Source: Vibrio intestinalis
GTDB taxonomy: Bacteria > Pseudomonadota > Gammaproteobacteria > Enterobacterales > Vibrionaceae
Length of the DNA stretch: 64,000 nt
Reading direction: 5' to 3'
Assembly: GCF_025195085.2 (NCBI RefSeq)
Contig: NZ_JANAVY020000012.1
Coordinates: 49,784-113,783 of the forward strand
Positions 46,203-54,742 of the stretch are shown one piece after another. The first letter of the stretch is position 1. Every line of letters begins with the position of its first letter. Both the position numbers and the translations under genes were made by a program. The notes below the pieces were generated by a model. That model searched no databases and was not told where the DNA came from. It saw only the letters and a program-made list of their open reading frames with translations.

Positions 46203-46865
46203 TTAGGGATACATCCCTTTACCGAACGTGTTAAATAGCCTTGCCACACCTTGCGTAAAGATCATTGGCTCAGTCAGCACCGTTAAACACAAGCAATCTT
46301 CTTCCATGCTAGTTTGTGGACTGTGCTTATCGGACGCGTCTTTAACCAAAAAGTCGCCTTGGTGATACTCACCCTCTTCATCACTAAAATTGCCATGTAG
46401 CACTAAGGTTGTTTCAAGCCCTTTGTGTGTGTGCTGCGGAATAGACACATCTTTTGAAATGTAAAGAAGGTTCACTTTTGCCTCTTCGCCCAAATCAATG
46501 TTGGCACTAAACACTTTTCCACCGTAACTGCGCCAATCACCAATCTTAGGGGCGACACGGCTCAAAGATCTTGGAAGCTGGAACGTTTTGCCGTTCACTT
46601 CGATTGATGTGGATTCTGCTTCTTGAACCTGGACATTTTCCTGCGGCTCAAGAGCGACGATGTGATCAAACATATCGCCAAAATCAAAGTCTTGCTCAAC
46701 GATTTGGTTCTGTAAATCTAATCCAGCTAACCGCTCTAAGTGCATCACGTGTTCGCGGCTAGACGATGACAATTCCAAATGCGTAGCGATAGCAAAACTG
46801 TTTGCTGCATCGAGCTCACCCGCAACGTAAGCTTGCAGCATTTCCTGCTTGGGTTGATAACTCAT
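46203..46865 (-). CDS. chrR: ChrR-like cupin anti-sigma factor lacking most zinc ligands
   Basis: ChrR proteins hold an ECF sigma factor inactive until singlet oxygen or peroxide stress. The N-terminal anti-sigma domain normally binds zinc through a His near residue 6 and an HxxxCxxC motif. Here residues 29-36 read HLELSSSS, so both Cys are Ser, and no His occurs near residue 6. The C-terminal cupin domain (about 100-200) keeps its metal-site residues in PQHTHKGLETTLVLHG and the later DKHSPQT. The ATG overlaps the sigma gene stop (ATGA), so the two are translationally coupled. Family identity is clear from architecture and context. Confidence 0.88.
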   Translation of the reverse strand: MSYQPKQEMLQAYVAGELDAANSFAIATHLELSSSSREHVMHLERLAGLDLQNQIVEQDFDFGDMFDHIVALEPQENVQVQEAESTSIEVNGKTFQLPRSLSRVAPKIGDWRSYGGKVFSANIDLGEEAKVNLLYISKDVSIPQHTHKGLETTLVLHGNFSDEEGEYHQGDFLVKDASDKHSPQTSMEEDCLCLTVLTEPMIFTQGVARLFNTFGKGMYP

Positions 46866-47446
46866 AATTGCTCAGCCTCGATAGTATTTCTTAAACGCTC
46901 CACGGCAAGTCGTAAACGCGACTTTACCGTACCTAATGGAATATCAAACATGTCTGCGACTTGTTGGTGTGGTAACTCTTCCAAATAGACCGCCTGAACC
47001 ACTTTCTTTTGCGCGTCAGGCAAGATGTCTAAAAACTTAACCACCTGCTCTTTGAGCATCTCATGCTCGGGAGCGTAATGATCAACTAAGTCGGGTGGCA
47101 AAAAATCGCTCGGCCAAATATCCTCCGACAGTAAATAAGCGTCTCTACCCTTTTGCTTTCTCAATAAATCAAAACATAAGTTTCTCGCTATCGTATAGAT
47201 CCACGTAGAGAGAGAACTTTTCGCGCCATTGAATAACGCACTTTTTTGCCACACCGTTGCCAAAGTATCTTGCACAATTTCTAGCGCGACTTGCTCATTG
47301 CCTACATGCTTTAAAGCGAATTGCTTAAGACGCGGAGAGAAGTGGCTAAACACCAGCGCAAAGGCTTGCCTGTCTTGGGCTTTCACTTTATCCATACATC
47401 GTGACCAATCTTCTCGGCCAAACGTACTGGTTTGTTGGAACGTCAT
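46862..47446 (-). CDS. rpoE: ECF sigma factor, RpoE/ChrR-associated type
   Basis: A 194-residue extracytoplasmic-function sigma factor. Region 2 has LSTWIYTIARNLCFDLLRKQ (about 67-86) and region 4 has LEELPHQQVADMFDIPLG and TVKSRLRLAVERL (about 150-182). Pairing with a cupin anti-sigma factor places it in the ECF11 group known for singlet-oxygen responses in Rhodobacter. The third of three in-frame ATG codons, at 47446, is best placed after AAGGA. It lies 59 bases after a Lon-N-domain gene whose promoter matches ECF11 elements. Confidence 0.92.
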   Translation of the reverse strand: MTFQQTSTFGREDWSRCMDKVKAQDRQAFALVFSHFSPRLKQFALKHVGNEQVALEIVQDTLATVWQKSALFNGAKSSLSTWIYTIARNLCFDLLRKQKGRDAYLLSEDIWPSDFLPPDLVDHYAPEHEMLKEQVVKFLDILPDAQKKVVQAVYLEELPHQQVADMFDIPLGTVKSRLRLAVERLRNTIEAEQL

Positions 47447-47505
47447 TTTCATCATCCTTGCAGATCAGATGTATCTACCTTCCTACGAAGGTTCACATCA
47501 ATCGA

Positions 47506-48078
47506 TCACTCAGGTTCTATCGCAGTGGTTAAAAAGCGCAATGCTTCTTGGCAGTCACTTTGTCTGGCTAGATAGTCGAACTGCTGCTTAGGTAGCGGTA
47601 ACAACTCAAGCCATCGCTGAGAAACCCAACTCGCATCCTCAAAAAAGCATTGGTCGTAGAGTGTCTTTATTTGAGGAAACTTTATGTACACCCTTTGTAA
47701 TTGTAGCGCGAGATACTGCTGTTCAGTGGACAAATCTTGCATTTGCCAACTTGGTAACCAAGATACTTGAGCAATGCGTAAGCCATCGTACTCAGTTCGC
47801 ACGGTTTGCACACTAAAACGTTTTTGACCCACTACAGTTATGCCGAGCAAACCGTCTTCGAGCGTTTCAAAGTCAACAATTCGGACTAAAGAACCAATCC
47901 GAGATAACCCACCCGTGCCTGATTGCTTCTGTTTTTCGAGTAAACAGATACCAAATGTGCCGTCTTGCTTGAGCGCTTGTGTCACTAATCGCTTATAGCG
48001 AGGCTCGAAGATCCTCAGTCTCATTTTACCTTCAGGAAGTACCACGGAACTGAGAGGAAATAGCATGATATCGTCCAT
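47506..48078 (-). CDS. Lon N-terminal-domain protein (no ATPase or protease domain)
   Basis: The 190 residues contain only the LON substrate-binding domain: it starts MDDIMLFPLSSVVLPEGKMRLRIFEPRY and includes GTFGICLL and GSLVRIVDFE. No AAA+ Walker motifs or Ser-Lys protease dyad follow. Such proteins are common but of unknown function. GGGAG precedes the ATG. It is first in an operon with the ECF sigma and chrR genes, which suggests an oxidative-damage protein-handling role. That last point is inference. Confidence 0.88.
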   Translation of the reverse strand: MDDIMLFPLSSVVLPEGKMRLRIFEPRYKRLVTQALKQDGTFGICLLEKQKQSGTGGLSRIGSLVRIVDFETLEDGLLGITVVGQKRFSVQTVRTEYDGLRIAQVSWLPSWQMQDLSTEQQYLALQLQRVYIKFPQIKTLYDQCFFEDASWVSQRWLELLPLPKQQFDYLARQSDCQEALRFLTTAIEPE

Positions 48079-48110
48079 GTTCGACTCCCAAAATTCTTGT
48101 TTCTTATCTC

Positions 48111-48136
48111 TACGAGGCTAAGTCCCTCTACGATCA
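48111..48136 (-). promoter_or_regulatory. ECF11-type promoter driving the lonN-rpoE-chrR operon
   Basis: On the minus strand TGATC (48132-48136) and CGTA (48111-48114) are separated by 17 bases. These are the core elements known for Rhodobacter RpoE/ChrR promoters. It lies about 33 bases upstream of the first gene, consistent with autoregulation. Confidence 0.65.
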
Positions 48137-48141
48137 TTCAC

Positions 48142-48173
48142 TTTTTATGTTGATTAGGAGATCAACATAAAAA
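48142..48173. repeat. Strong inverted repeat between divergent promoters
   Basis: TTTTTATGTTGAT (48142-48154) and ATCAACATAAAAA (48161-48173) form a 13-bp perfect stem with a TAGGAG loop. It sits between the ECF-type promoter and the PurR-like operator. It may insulate the two divergent units or bind a regulator. Confidence 0.6.
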
Positions 48174-48176
48174 AAA

Positions 48177-48192
48177 GCGCAAGCGCTTGCGT
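48177..48192. promoter_or_regulatory. Palindromic PurR-like operator upstream of ompK
   Basis: GCGCAAGCGCTTGCGT contains a perfect 14-base palindrome (48178-48191) and fits 11 of 12 fixed PurR positions. It is about 230 bases before ompK. A CRP-like half site TGTGATCTACATCTCC near 48260 and a possible promoter TTGAAC-N17-TTTTAT near 48290-48318 lie between. CytR or another LacI-family repressor is an alternative reader. No gene is supported in 48193-48419. Confidence 0.5.
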
Positions 48193-48419
48193 AATCGATT
48201 TCCATTTCATTTTTTGTGCAAATTAGTGAAACGAATTTTCTCATTGAGTGTTTTGTTATTAATTGTGATCTACATCTCCAAATCATTTGAACTTTTCACA
48301 ACTCGACACTTTTATTTGCGAAATATATCGATATTATTCCGCTCAGCAAATAAGCACAGACACAATAGTGCAACTAGCAATTAAACAACCTTTTTCATAC
48401 CAACTAGAGAGTTCCACTT

Positions 48420-49292
48420 ATGCGTAAATCACTTTTAGCTCTTGGTGTTGTAGCTGCAATGTCTACACCTGCAATGGCTGCTGACTATTCAGATGGCAAT
48501 ACTCACAAAAATGACTACAAATGGTTCCAATTTAACATCATGGGCGCATTTGATGAGCTTCCTGGTGAATCATCTCACGACTACATTGAGATGGAGTTTG
48601 GCGGTCGTTCAGGCATTTTTGATCTATACGGCTACATCGATTTCTTCAACGTATTAAACAGTGATGGCAGTGATAAGAGCGGCTCTGACCGTATCTTCGC
48701 GAAAATTAACCCTCGCATGTCTCTAGACGGCCTAACAGGTAAAGACCTATCATTCGGTCCAGTTCAAGAACTGTACTTTGCAAACCAAATCGTGATCAAC
48801 GGTGGTGGTGAGTACACTTACCTAGACAGCAACGGCCAGCCAATGGTTGATGGCGACGGTAATATCCGTAAAGCTGATAAGCCTACATACAACATCTACA
48901 CTGGTATTGGTTCAGATGTGATGGTTCCATGGTTCGGAAAAGTTGGTGTTAACGCATACGCTAAATATGACATGAATGCTAAAGAGTTTAATGGTTACCA
49001 AGTGTCATTAAACTGGTTTAAGCCTTTCCACTTCTTTGAGAACGGTTCATTCATTTCATACCAAGGTTACCTAGATTACGAATTCGGTATTGAGAAGACT
49101 GAAATTGCAGGCACTCCACTGAACTCTTCAAACGGTGGTGCTATGTACAACGGTATTTACTGGCACAATGACCAATTTGCTCTAGGTTACGGTCTAAAGC
49201 TTTACAACGAAGTATATGGCCTAGCTGATGGTGGCATTGCTGGTAAGACTTCTGGCGTTGCGCACTACATCGCTGCAACTTACAAGTTCTAA
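48420..49292 (+). CDS. ompK: Outer-membrane nucleoside channel OmpK (Tsx family)
   Basis: OmpK is the vibrio member of the Tsx nucleoside-channel family and the receptor for phage KVP40. The 290 residues start with signal peptide ending AMA before ADYSDG, followed by HKNDYKWFQFN and the LSFGPVQELYFAN segment. It ends in Phe (ATYKF), as outer-membrane barrels do. A segment about 125-160, with TYLDSNGQPMVDGDGNIRK in it, looks like a long surface loop. A terminator follows. A PurR-like operator upstream fits nucleoside uptake. Confidence 0.92.
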   Translation: MRKSLLALGVVAAMSTPAMAADYSDGNTHKNDYKWFQFNIMGAFDELPGESSHDYIEMEFGGRSGIFDLYGYIDFFNVLNSDGSDKSGSDRIFAKINPRMSLDGLTGKDLSFGPVQELYFANQIVINGGGEYTYLDSNGQPMVDGDGNIRKADKPTYNIYTGIGSDVMVPWFGKVGVNAYAKYDMNAKEFNGYQVSLNWFKPFHFFENGSFISYQGYLDYEFGIEKTEIAGTPLNSSNGGAMYNGIYWHNDQFALGYGLKLYNEVYGLADGGIAGKTSGVAHYIAATYKF

Positions 49293-49311
49293 TAGACTTG
49301 ACAGTTCCCCT

Positions 49312-49342
49312 AAAATGGCACCGAAAGGTGCCATTTTTATTT
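49312..49342 (+). terminator. Terminator after ompK
   Basis: AAAATGGCACC (49312-49322) pairs with GGTGCCATTTT (49327-49337) around a GAAA loop. Confidence 0.9.
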
Positions 49343-49399
49343 GCTTTCCTCCGGTATGACATTATCCTCTTGGCATTCGCCTCAATTTGATTTCATACC

Positions 49400-50281
49400 A
49401 TGAATTTTGCCATCGTTGGCCCTGGTGCAATTGGTTCACTTTGGGCAAGCAGCCTCAGCCATGCGGGCCACAATATAAACCTGTGGAGCCGTCAAACAGA
49501 CAATCAACTGACTATTCAGTGTGACAACCACCTGCCTTTAACACTGCCCAATAATGACCATCAAGCACTGAAAAACAGTGATGTTGTTTTGGTGACGCTA
49601 AAAGCGCCCTTTGTGCTTTCAGGTCTAAAAAGTTTAGTAGAGCATATTCATTCTGATGCGATTATCGTTCTAATGCACAACGGTATGGGCACAGCTGAAC
49701 CAGTATCATCATTGTTCCCTAATAACCCACTGTTGCTTGCGACAACCACTCACGGTGCATACCGTCCTACACCACAACATGTGCTGCACACAGGTAAGGG
49801 CAACACACAGCTCGGTGCTACAAACTCGTTGGGGCATCAGTGTGAGTTTATTGTCGATGTGCTCAACAATGCGCTACCAACTGTCGAATGGCACTCCAAT
49901 ATCCAACAAGCTCTATGGAACAAACTGGCTATCAACTGCGCCATAAACCCACTGACAGCAATCAACAACGTCAACAATGGCACGTTATCTCAGCAGGCGT
50001 ATCAATACGACTTACAACAGATCATTAATGAAGTGGTTGAAGTGATGCATGCTGAAGCAATTGCGGTAGAGATGCAGGCGCTCACAAAAACGATCCAACA
50101 TGTCATTGAGGCGACGGCCGCAAACTATTCTTCAATGCAGCAGGATATCGCTCATCGAAGGACTAGCGAGATAGACTTCATTACGGGATATCTCATAGCC
50201 AGAGCAAAGCATCATCAAATAGATGTTTCCTTTAACCAATCGCTCTACAATTCAATTAAACAAATCGAACAAAGCTGGTAA
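49400..50281 (+). CDS. panE: 2-dehydropantoate 2-reductase
   Basis: PanE reduces ketopantoate to pantoate with NADPH in pantothenate synthesis. The N-terminal Rossmann motif GPGAIGSLWA (residues 7-16) and the catalytic-lysine helix NKLAINCAINPLTA (about 174-187) are visible. The 293 residues match the family. It is followed after five bases by yajL, the E. coli order. Confidence 0.94.
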   Translation: MNFAIVGPGAIGSLWASSLSHAGHNINLWSRQTDNQLTIQCDNHLPLTLPNNDHQALKNSDVVLVTLKAPFVLSGLKSLVEHIHSDAIIVLMHNGMGTAEPVSSLFPNNPLLLATTTHGAYRPTPQHVLHTGKGNTQLGATNSLGHQCEFIVDVLNNALPTVEWHSNIQQALWNKLAINCAINPLTAINNVNNGTLSQQAYQYDLQQIINEVVEVMHAEAIAVEMQALTKTIQHVIEATAANYSSMQQDIAHRRTSEIDFITGYLIARAKHHQIDVSFNQSLYNSIKQIEQSW

Positions 50282-50286
50282 CCCTT

Positions 50287-50886
50287 ATGAGTAAAAAAGT
50301 ATTAATCCCTATCGCTACGGGTAGTGAAGAAATGGAGGCTGTCACCATCATAGATATGATGGTACGCGCCGGATACGAAGTGGTGGTTGCTAGCGCTGAT
50401 TTTTCTGGTCAATTGACCATGACAGGCTCTCGCGGTATCACCCTCAATGCAAATTGTCGTTTGGTTGATGTGGCTGATGACGAGTTTGATGCAGTCATTT
50501 TACCCGGCGGTGTAGGCGGTTCAGAAATATTCCGTGATAGCACAGTACTTATTGAGATCCTTCGTCAACAAATGTATGAGGGTAAACTGGTTGCCGCTAT
50601 TTGCGCGGCGCCAGCTTTGGTTCTTGCACATCATAAGCTTTATCCAGATGCGTTAATGACTTGCCATCCAAGCTTCCAAGATCATATTACCGAGCAAAAT
50701 TGGCGTGTTAAGCGCGTGACTTTAGATGTGACTCATAACCTCATTACTAGCCAAGGCCCTGGCACTGCACTTGAGTTTGCGATGGAGATCATTATTCGTC
50801 TATCAGGCAAAGCACACGCTTGGACTGTTGCCGAGCCAATGGTGACTATTCCGACTCTGCAATATCATAAGATGGGTGAAGCCTAA
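50287..50886 (+). CDS. yajL: DJ-1/PfpI-family protein YajL
   Basis: YajL is a DJ-1 superfamily chaperone-like protein linked to protection of thiols and glycation damage; its deglycase activity is debated. The 199 residues include the nucleophile elbow AAICAAPALVLA with Cys near residue 105, LPGGVGGSE and SQGPGTALEFAM. Its stop overlaps the next gene (TAATG), forming a panE-yajL-csd unit. Confidence 0.94.
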   Translation: MSKKVLIPIATGSEEMEAVTIIDMMVRAGYEVVVASADFSGQLTMTGSRGITLNANCRLVDVADDEFDAVILPGGVGGSEIFRDSTVLIEILRQQMYEGKLVAAICAAPALVLAHHKLYPDALMTCHPSFQDHITEQNWRVKRVTLDVTHNLITSQGPGTALEFAMEIIIRLSGKAHAWTVAEPMVTIPTLQYHKMGEA

Positions 50887-52097
50887 TGTTGGATATCGCA
50901 GATATTCGTGTGCAATTTCCCGCACTACAACAAAGCATCAATGGTCAACCATTAGTCTATCTAGACAGTGCGGCCACCACGCAAAAGCCACAAGTGGTGA
51001 TCGATGCGATCAGCCAATATTACAGTGCGCAAAACGCTAATGTTCATCGTGGTAGTCATAGTTTAACCGCGCATGCCACCAGCCAATTTGAAGCAGCCAG
51101 ATCTCGCATGGCGACATTAGTTAACGCTACAAGTGAAAAAGAGATTATCTGGACTCGCGGCGCGACTGAAGCATTGAATCTCATTGCACAAACTTACGCC
51201 CGAAATACATTACAAGCGGGTGATGAAATTCTGATTGGTGAGATGGAGCACCACGCTAACATCGTACCTTGGCAAATAGTCGCTGAGCAGACGGGGGCTA
51301 AAGTAGTTAAAATCCCAATAACGGCTGATTGTCAGCTAGATATGGATGCTTTTCGCCTGCTGTGTACCGAACGCTGTAAAATTGTTGCGTTAGCTCATAC
51401 CTCTAATGTCACAGGTACACGCCAGCCGATTGAGCAAGCGATTGACATTGCCCACGCTCAACAGGCCATCGTGGTAGTCGATGCCGCGCAAGGTATCGTG
51501 CATGAGTCTATCGATGTACAAAAGCTCAATGCAGATTTCTTGGTGTTTTCCGGACACAAGATTTTTGCCCCTGCTGGCATTGGCGTTCTATTTGGTAAGC
51601 TCGCACTACTCGAGGCTATGCCCCCATGGCATGGCGGCGGAAAAATGGTAGAAAAGGTCTCCTTCTCAGGTACAACCTACAGTGAATTACCGGGTAAATT
51701 TGAAGCTGGAACACCGAATGTTGCTGGCGCAATAGCACTGGCTAAAGCGGTGGAGTGGTATCAAACATTTGAACAGCAGCAAGTCGAAAGCCATATTCGC
51801 AATCTAGTAACTCAAACCTATCAAGCGCTGAGCCAACATCCTGATGTTAAAGTAATCGGTTATCAACCTGATGCATCGGTACTGTCATTTACCGTTGATG
51901 GGGTTCACCATCAAGATGTGGCGACCCTACTCGATCAACAAGGAATCGCAGTACGAGCTGGCCATCACTGTGCCCATCCATTAATGGATGCCCTTAATAT
52001 CAAAGGGACGATTCGTATCTCTTACGCAATCTACAATAATCAACAAGATGTCGAACGAGTTATCGCTGCGATCGAGAAAGCACTCGACATGCTTTAG
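50886..52097 (+). CDS. csdA: Type II (CsdA/SufS-like) cysteine desulfurase
   Basis: A PLP enzyme mobilising sulfur from cysteine. The 403 residues show EMEHHANIVPW, DAAQGIVHESID, the PLP lysine in SGHKIFAPAG near residue 226 and the catalytic Cys in RAGHHCAHPLMDA near residue 362. It is a second desulfurase besides IscS in this window. I favour CsdA over SufS because no suf genes flank it. No csdE-like sulfur acceptor is adjacent. Confidence 0.88.
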   Translation: MLDIADIRVQFPALQQSINGQPLVYLDSAATTQKPQVVIDAISQYYSAQNANVHRGSHSLTAHATSQFEAARSRMATLVNATSEKEIIWTRGATEALNLIAQTYARNTLQAGDEILIGEMEHHANIVPWQIVAEQTGAKVVKIPITADCQLDMDAFRLLCTERCKIVALAHTSNVTGTRQPIEQAIDIAHAQQAIVVVDAAQGIVHESIDVQKLNADFLVFSGHKIFAPAGIGVLFGKLALLEAMPPWHGGGKMVEKVSFSGTTYSELPGKFEAGTPNVAGAIALAKAVEWYQTFEQQQVESHIRNLVTQTYQALSQHPDVKVIGYQPDASVLSFTVDGVHHQDVATLLDQQGIAVRAGHHCAHPLMDALNIKGTIRISYAIYNNQQDVERVIAAIEKALDML

Positions 52098-52128
52098 TTA
52101 GCGACCAAACTAACTATCATCAGATACA

Positions 52129-52156
52129 AAAAGAGCCTCACAAGTGAGGCTCTTTC
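52129..52156. terminator. Bidirectional terminator between csdA and ndk
   Basis: AAAGAGCCTCAC (52130-52141) pairs with GTGAGGCTCTTT (52144-52155). Confidence 0.9.
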
Positions 52157-52169
52157 ATTTGGATGAGAA

Positions 52170-52595
52170 TTATCGAGGACAAATCTCAGACTCTGGGAAG
52201 AAGAAAGCAATCTCACGTTCCGCCGATGCAGGGCTGTCAGAACCATGCACAGAGTTATAACGCATGCTCAATGCGTAATCAGAACGAATCGTACCGCAAG
52301 CTGCTTCTTCTGGGTTGGTTTTACCCATCAGTTCACGGTAGCGACAAATTGCATCTTCGCCTTCCAACACTTGCACCATAATTGGGCCAGAAGTCATAAA
52401 CTCCTTCAGTGATGGGAAGAACTCTTTACCTTCATGTTCCGCGTAAAAGCCGCTCGCCTGCTCATCCGTTAGATGAACCATTTTAGCCGCTACTACACTT
52501 AAACCTGCTTTTTCAATACGATTGTAAATTTCACCAATCAAGTTACGCTTTACTGCGTCAGGCTTAACGATGGAAAATGTTCTCTCTAGAGCCAT
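52170..52595 (-). CDS. ndk: Nucleoside diphosphate kinase
   Basis: Ndk equilibrates nucleoside triphosphate pools through a phospho-histidine. The 141 residues begin [17 protein letters not shown], and the active His lies in NSVHGSDS near residue 117. It is a stand-alone gene facing csdA, just downstream of pepB on the minus strand. Confidence 0.97.
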   Translation of the reverse strand: MALERTFSIVKPDAVKRNLIGEIYNRIEKAGLSVVAAKMVHLTDEQASGFYAEHEGKEFFPSLKEFMTSGPIMVQVLEGEDAICRYRELMGKTNPEEAACGTIRSDYALSMRYNSVHGSDSPASAEREIAFFFPESEICPR

Positions 52596-52666
52596 AAGGT
52601 TTCCTTCTACTTCTCTTAATATTTATCTTAATTGCAGTCTAAACGCTGCTCATTCTGTTGTTCTGT

Positions 52667-53953
52667 TTATTGCGTCAAAATGCGAGCTAGGGTACGTACG
52701 CCCATGCCTGTCGCACCTGCTGCCCATTTGTCAGATGGCGCCTTGCGGTAAGTGCCCGCGCAGTCAAAGTGCAGCCAACCTTTCTTGTAATCTTCAACAA
52801 AGTAAGAAAGGAACGCTGCCGCTGTGCTTGCGCCTGGAGAGTAATCACCACTGCCGATGTTAGACAGATCAGCAAAGTTCGATGGCAGCATACCACGGTG
52901 GAAATCCGCTAATGGTAGTGGCCATAAGCCTTCTTTCTCTTCACGAGCAGAAGTTAGCGCTTGATGAGACAGTTCTTCATCGAAACTCATCAATGCATGG
53001 TAATCGTTACCTAGTGCGTTTTTCGCTGCGCCAGTTAGAGTCGCGCAATCAATGATTAGCTCAGGCTTTTGTTCACTTGCGTAAATAAGGCCATCAGCAA
53101 GAACCAAACGGCCTTCTGCGTCCGTATTCATGATTTCAACTGTCTTACCATTTTTGTAAGTGATGATATCGCCAAGCTTCAACGCTCGACCAGAAATCAT
53201 GTTCTCTGCACAGCAAAGGATTAGCTTAACACGCTTGTTAAGGCCACGAAGAATCGCTAGACCTAGGCCACCGGTAATTGTACCTGCGCCGCCCATATCC
53301 GCTTTCATCGCAGTCATGAAGTTTGATGGTTTTAGACTGTAACCGCCAGAGTCAAAAGTGATACCTTTACCCACTAGACACGCATAAACCGGCGCATTTT
53401 CATCACCCGTTGGGTTGAAGTCTAGTTGTAACATTGCTGATGTGCGCTCAGAGCCACGACCCACCGCGTAAATACCTTCCCAACCTTCAGTCAGTAGATC
53501 TTTATCTTTAACGATCTTCGCTTTCACAGTACCTTGAGGCGCAACAGACTTAATAAATTCAGCGGCCATTGTCGCTAATTGGCGCGGTGCGACTTCTTCA
53601 GCGGTTTTGTTGATGATATCGCGAGTAAAATCCGTTGCTTTGATGCGCGCTTCCAGTTCAGTTTGCGCGGCTTCTTCTAGTGCAACCCACTCAAGTTGAT
53701 TTTGCTTTTTAGGGCCACGGTAGCCTTGATGGAAAGCCCAAACACTTTCTAGATCCCAGCTGTCACCTTGTAATGAGATTTGCGTAATACCTTGCGCATC
53801 TAGCTTTCGAGCAGCTCGCTGAATCGCACCAAGATCGTGACCTTCACCTAGGTGAATAGTCGCGCCTTGCTCAGCAAAAGAAAGAATCGCTTTGTCACCC
53901 CACTGTGGAGCAGCTGCATCTTGGCTTAAAAATACCGACATCTGTGTAGACAT
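52667..53953 (-). CDS. pepB: Peptidase B (M17 leucyl-type aminopeptidase)
   Basis: A manganese-dependent aminopeptidase of the leucine aminopeptidase family. The 428 residues have the catalytic motifs [16 protein letters not shown] near residue 189, MKADMGGAG near residue 210 and [12 protein letters not shown] near residue 273. AGGAG precedes the ATG. It lies downstream of iscX at the end of the isc region, as in E. coli. Confidence 0.96.
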   Translation of the reverse strand: MSTQMSVFLSQDAAAPQWGDKAILSFAEQGATIHLGEGHDLGAIQRAARKLDAQGITQISLQGDSWDLESVWAFHQGYRGPKKQNQLEWVALEEAAQTELEARIKATDFTRDIINKTAEEVAPRQLATMAAEFIKSVAPQGTVKAKIVKDKDLLTEGWEGIYAVGRGSERTSAMLQLDFNPTGDENAPVYACLVGKGITFDSGGYSLKPSNFMTAMKADMGGAGTITGGLGLAILRGLNKRVKLILCCAENMISGRALKLGDIITYKNGKTVEIMNTDAEGRLVLADGLIYASEQKPELIIDCATLTGAAKNALGNDYHALMSFDEELSHQALTSAREEKEGLWPLPLADFHRGMLPSNFADLSNIGSGDYSPGASTAAAFLSYFVEDYKKGWLHFDCAGTYRKAPSDKWAAGATGMGVRTLARILTQ

Positions 53954-54100
53954 GGTTTCTCCTTGTCTTAATCATGGCGCTGCCTACGCCTTTTGTTTTG
54001 TATACTCAAGTAATCTTTAAAGTGGAATTTTAGAAGCGTTACCGACACTTAAGCATATTGCTTGATGTTAGCATTTTGTCAGTGAAAAATGTCAATTGGA

Positions 54101-54127
54101 TAAAAAAACGGGCCACTTGGCCCGTTA
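54101..54127 (-). terminator. Terminator after iscX
   Basis: AACGGGCC (54107-54114) pairs with GGCCCGTT (54119-54126), followed on the minus strand by a T7 run. The rest of 53954-54171 shows no clear feature. Confidence 0.85.
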
Positions 54128-54171
54128 GTTTTACTAAATTTTGTTAACTGCGTAGGATTTGTCACAGCAGG

Positions 54172-54366
54172 TTAATCTGCCTCATCCATCCACATTAGAA
54201 TCACTGCTTCTAGAATCTTCTCGTTTGAACGATTTGGTTCATCATCGAAGTCTTCAAGATCCAAAATCCATTGATGTAAATCGGTAAAACGTACCGTCTT
54301 AGGATCAACATCAGGGAACTTGTCACACAGTTCAATCGCAATATCGCGCGAATCCGTCCATTTCAT
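54172..54366 (-). CDS. iscX: Fe-S assembly regulator IscX
   Basis: A 64-residue acidic protein that binds IscS and iron and modulates cluster assembly. It starts [13 protein letters not shown] and has the [10 protein letters not shown] and DFDDEP segments of the family. It follows fdx after 25 bases and ends the isc operon with a terminator. Confidence 0.96.
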   Translation of the reverse strand: MKWTDSRDIAIELCDKFPDVDPKTVRFTDLHQWILDLEDFDDEPNRSNEKILEAVILMWMDEAD

Positions 54367-54391
54367 TGCTTACTCCCTTTACTTGAATTGA

Positions 54392-54730
54392 TTAATGATC
54401 TTCAGATGCGTGGTTCAGAGTATACTTCGGAATCTCAACCACTAAATCTTCATCAGCTACCAACGCTTGGCAACCTAGGCGAGACTCAGGCTCTAGACCC
54501 CATGCTTTATCTAGCATGTCATCTTCTAGCTCGTCGCTCTCTTCTAGTGAGTCAAAACCTTCACGAACTACGATGTGACAGGTTGTACACGCACAAGACT
54601 TTTCACACGCATGCTCAATCCCAATACCGTTTTTAAGCGCCACATCTAATACGCTTTCACCTGTTGCGGCTTCAAGCACTGCGCCTTCTGGGCACAACTC
54701 ATCGTGTGGCAATACAATAACTTTAGGCAT
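54392..54730 (-). CDS. fdx: ISC-type [2Fe-2S] ferredoxin
   Basis: This adrenodoxin-type ferredoxin donates electrons for Fe-S assembly. From the ATG at 54730 (MPKVIVLPHDELCPEG) it has 112 residues, with GGAAGCT upstream; an ATG three codons earlier is less likely. Cluster cysteines lie in HACEKSCACTTCHIVV and RLGCQAL. It begins 12 bases after the hscA stop. Confidence 0.96.
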   Translation of the reverse strand: MPKVIVLPHDELCPEGAVLEAATGESVLDVALKNGIGIEHACEKSCACTTCHIVVREGFDSLEESDELEDDMLDKAWGLEPESRLGCQALVADEDLVVEIPKYTLNHASEDH

Positions 54731-54742
54731 AGCTTCCAACTC

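Noticed and set aside
48187..48384. 65-codon plus-strand ORF upstream of ompK
   Set aside because: It lies in an AT-rich leader with regulatory sites and has no ribosome binding site.
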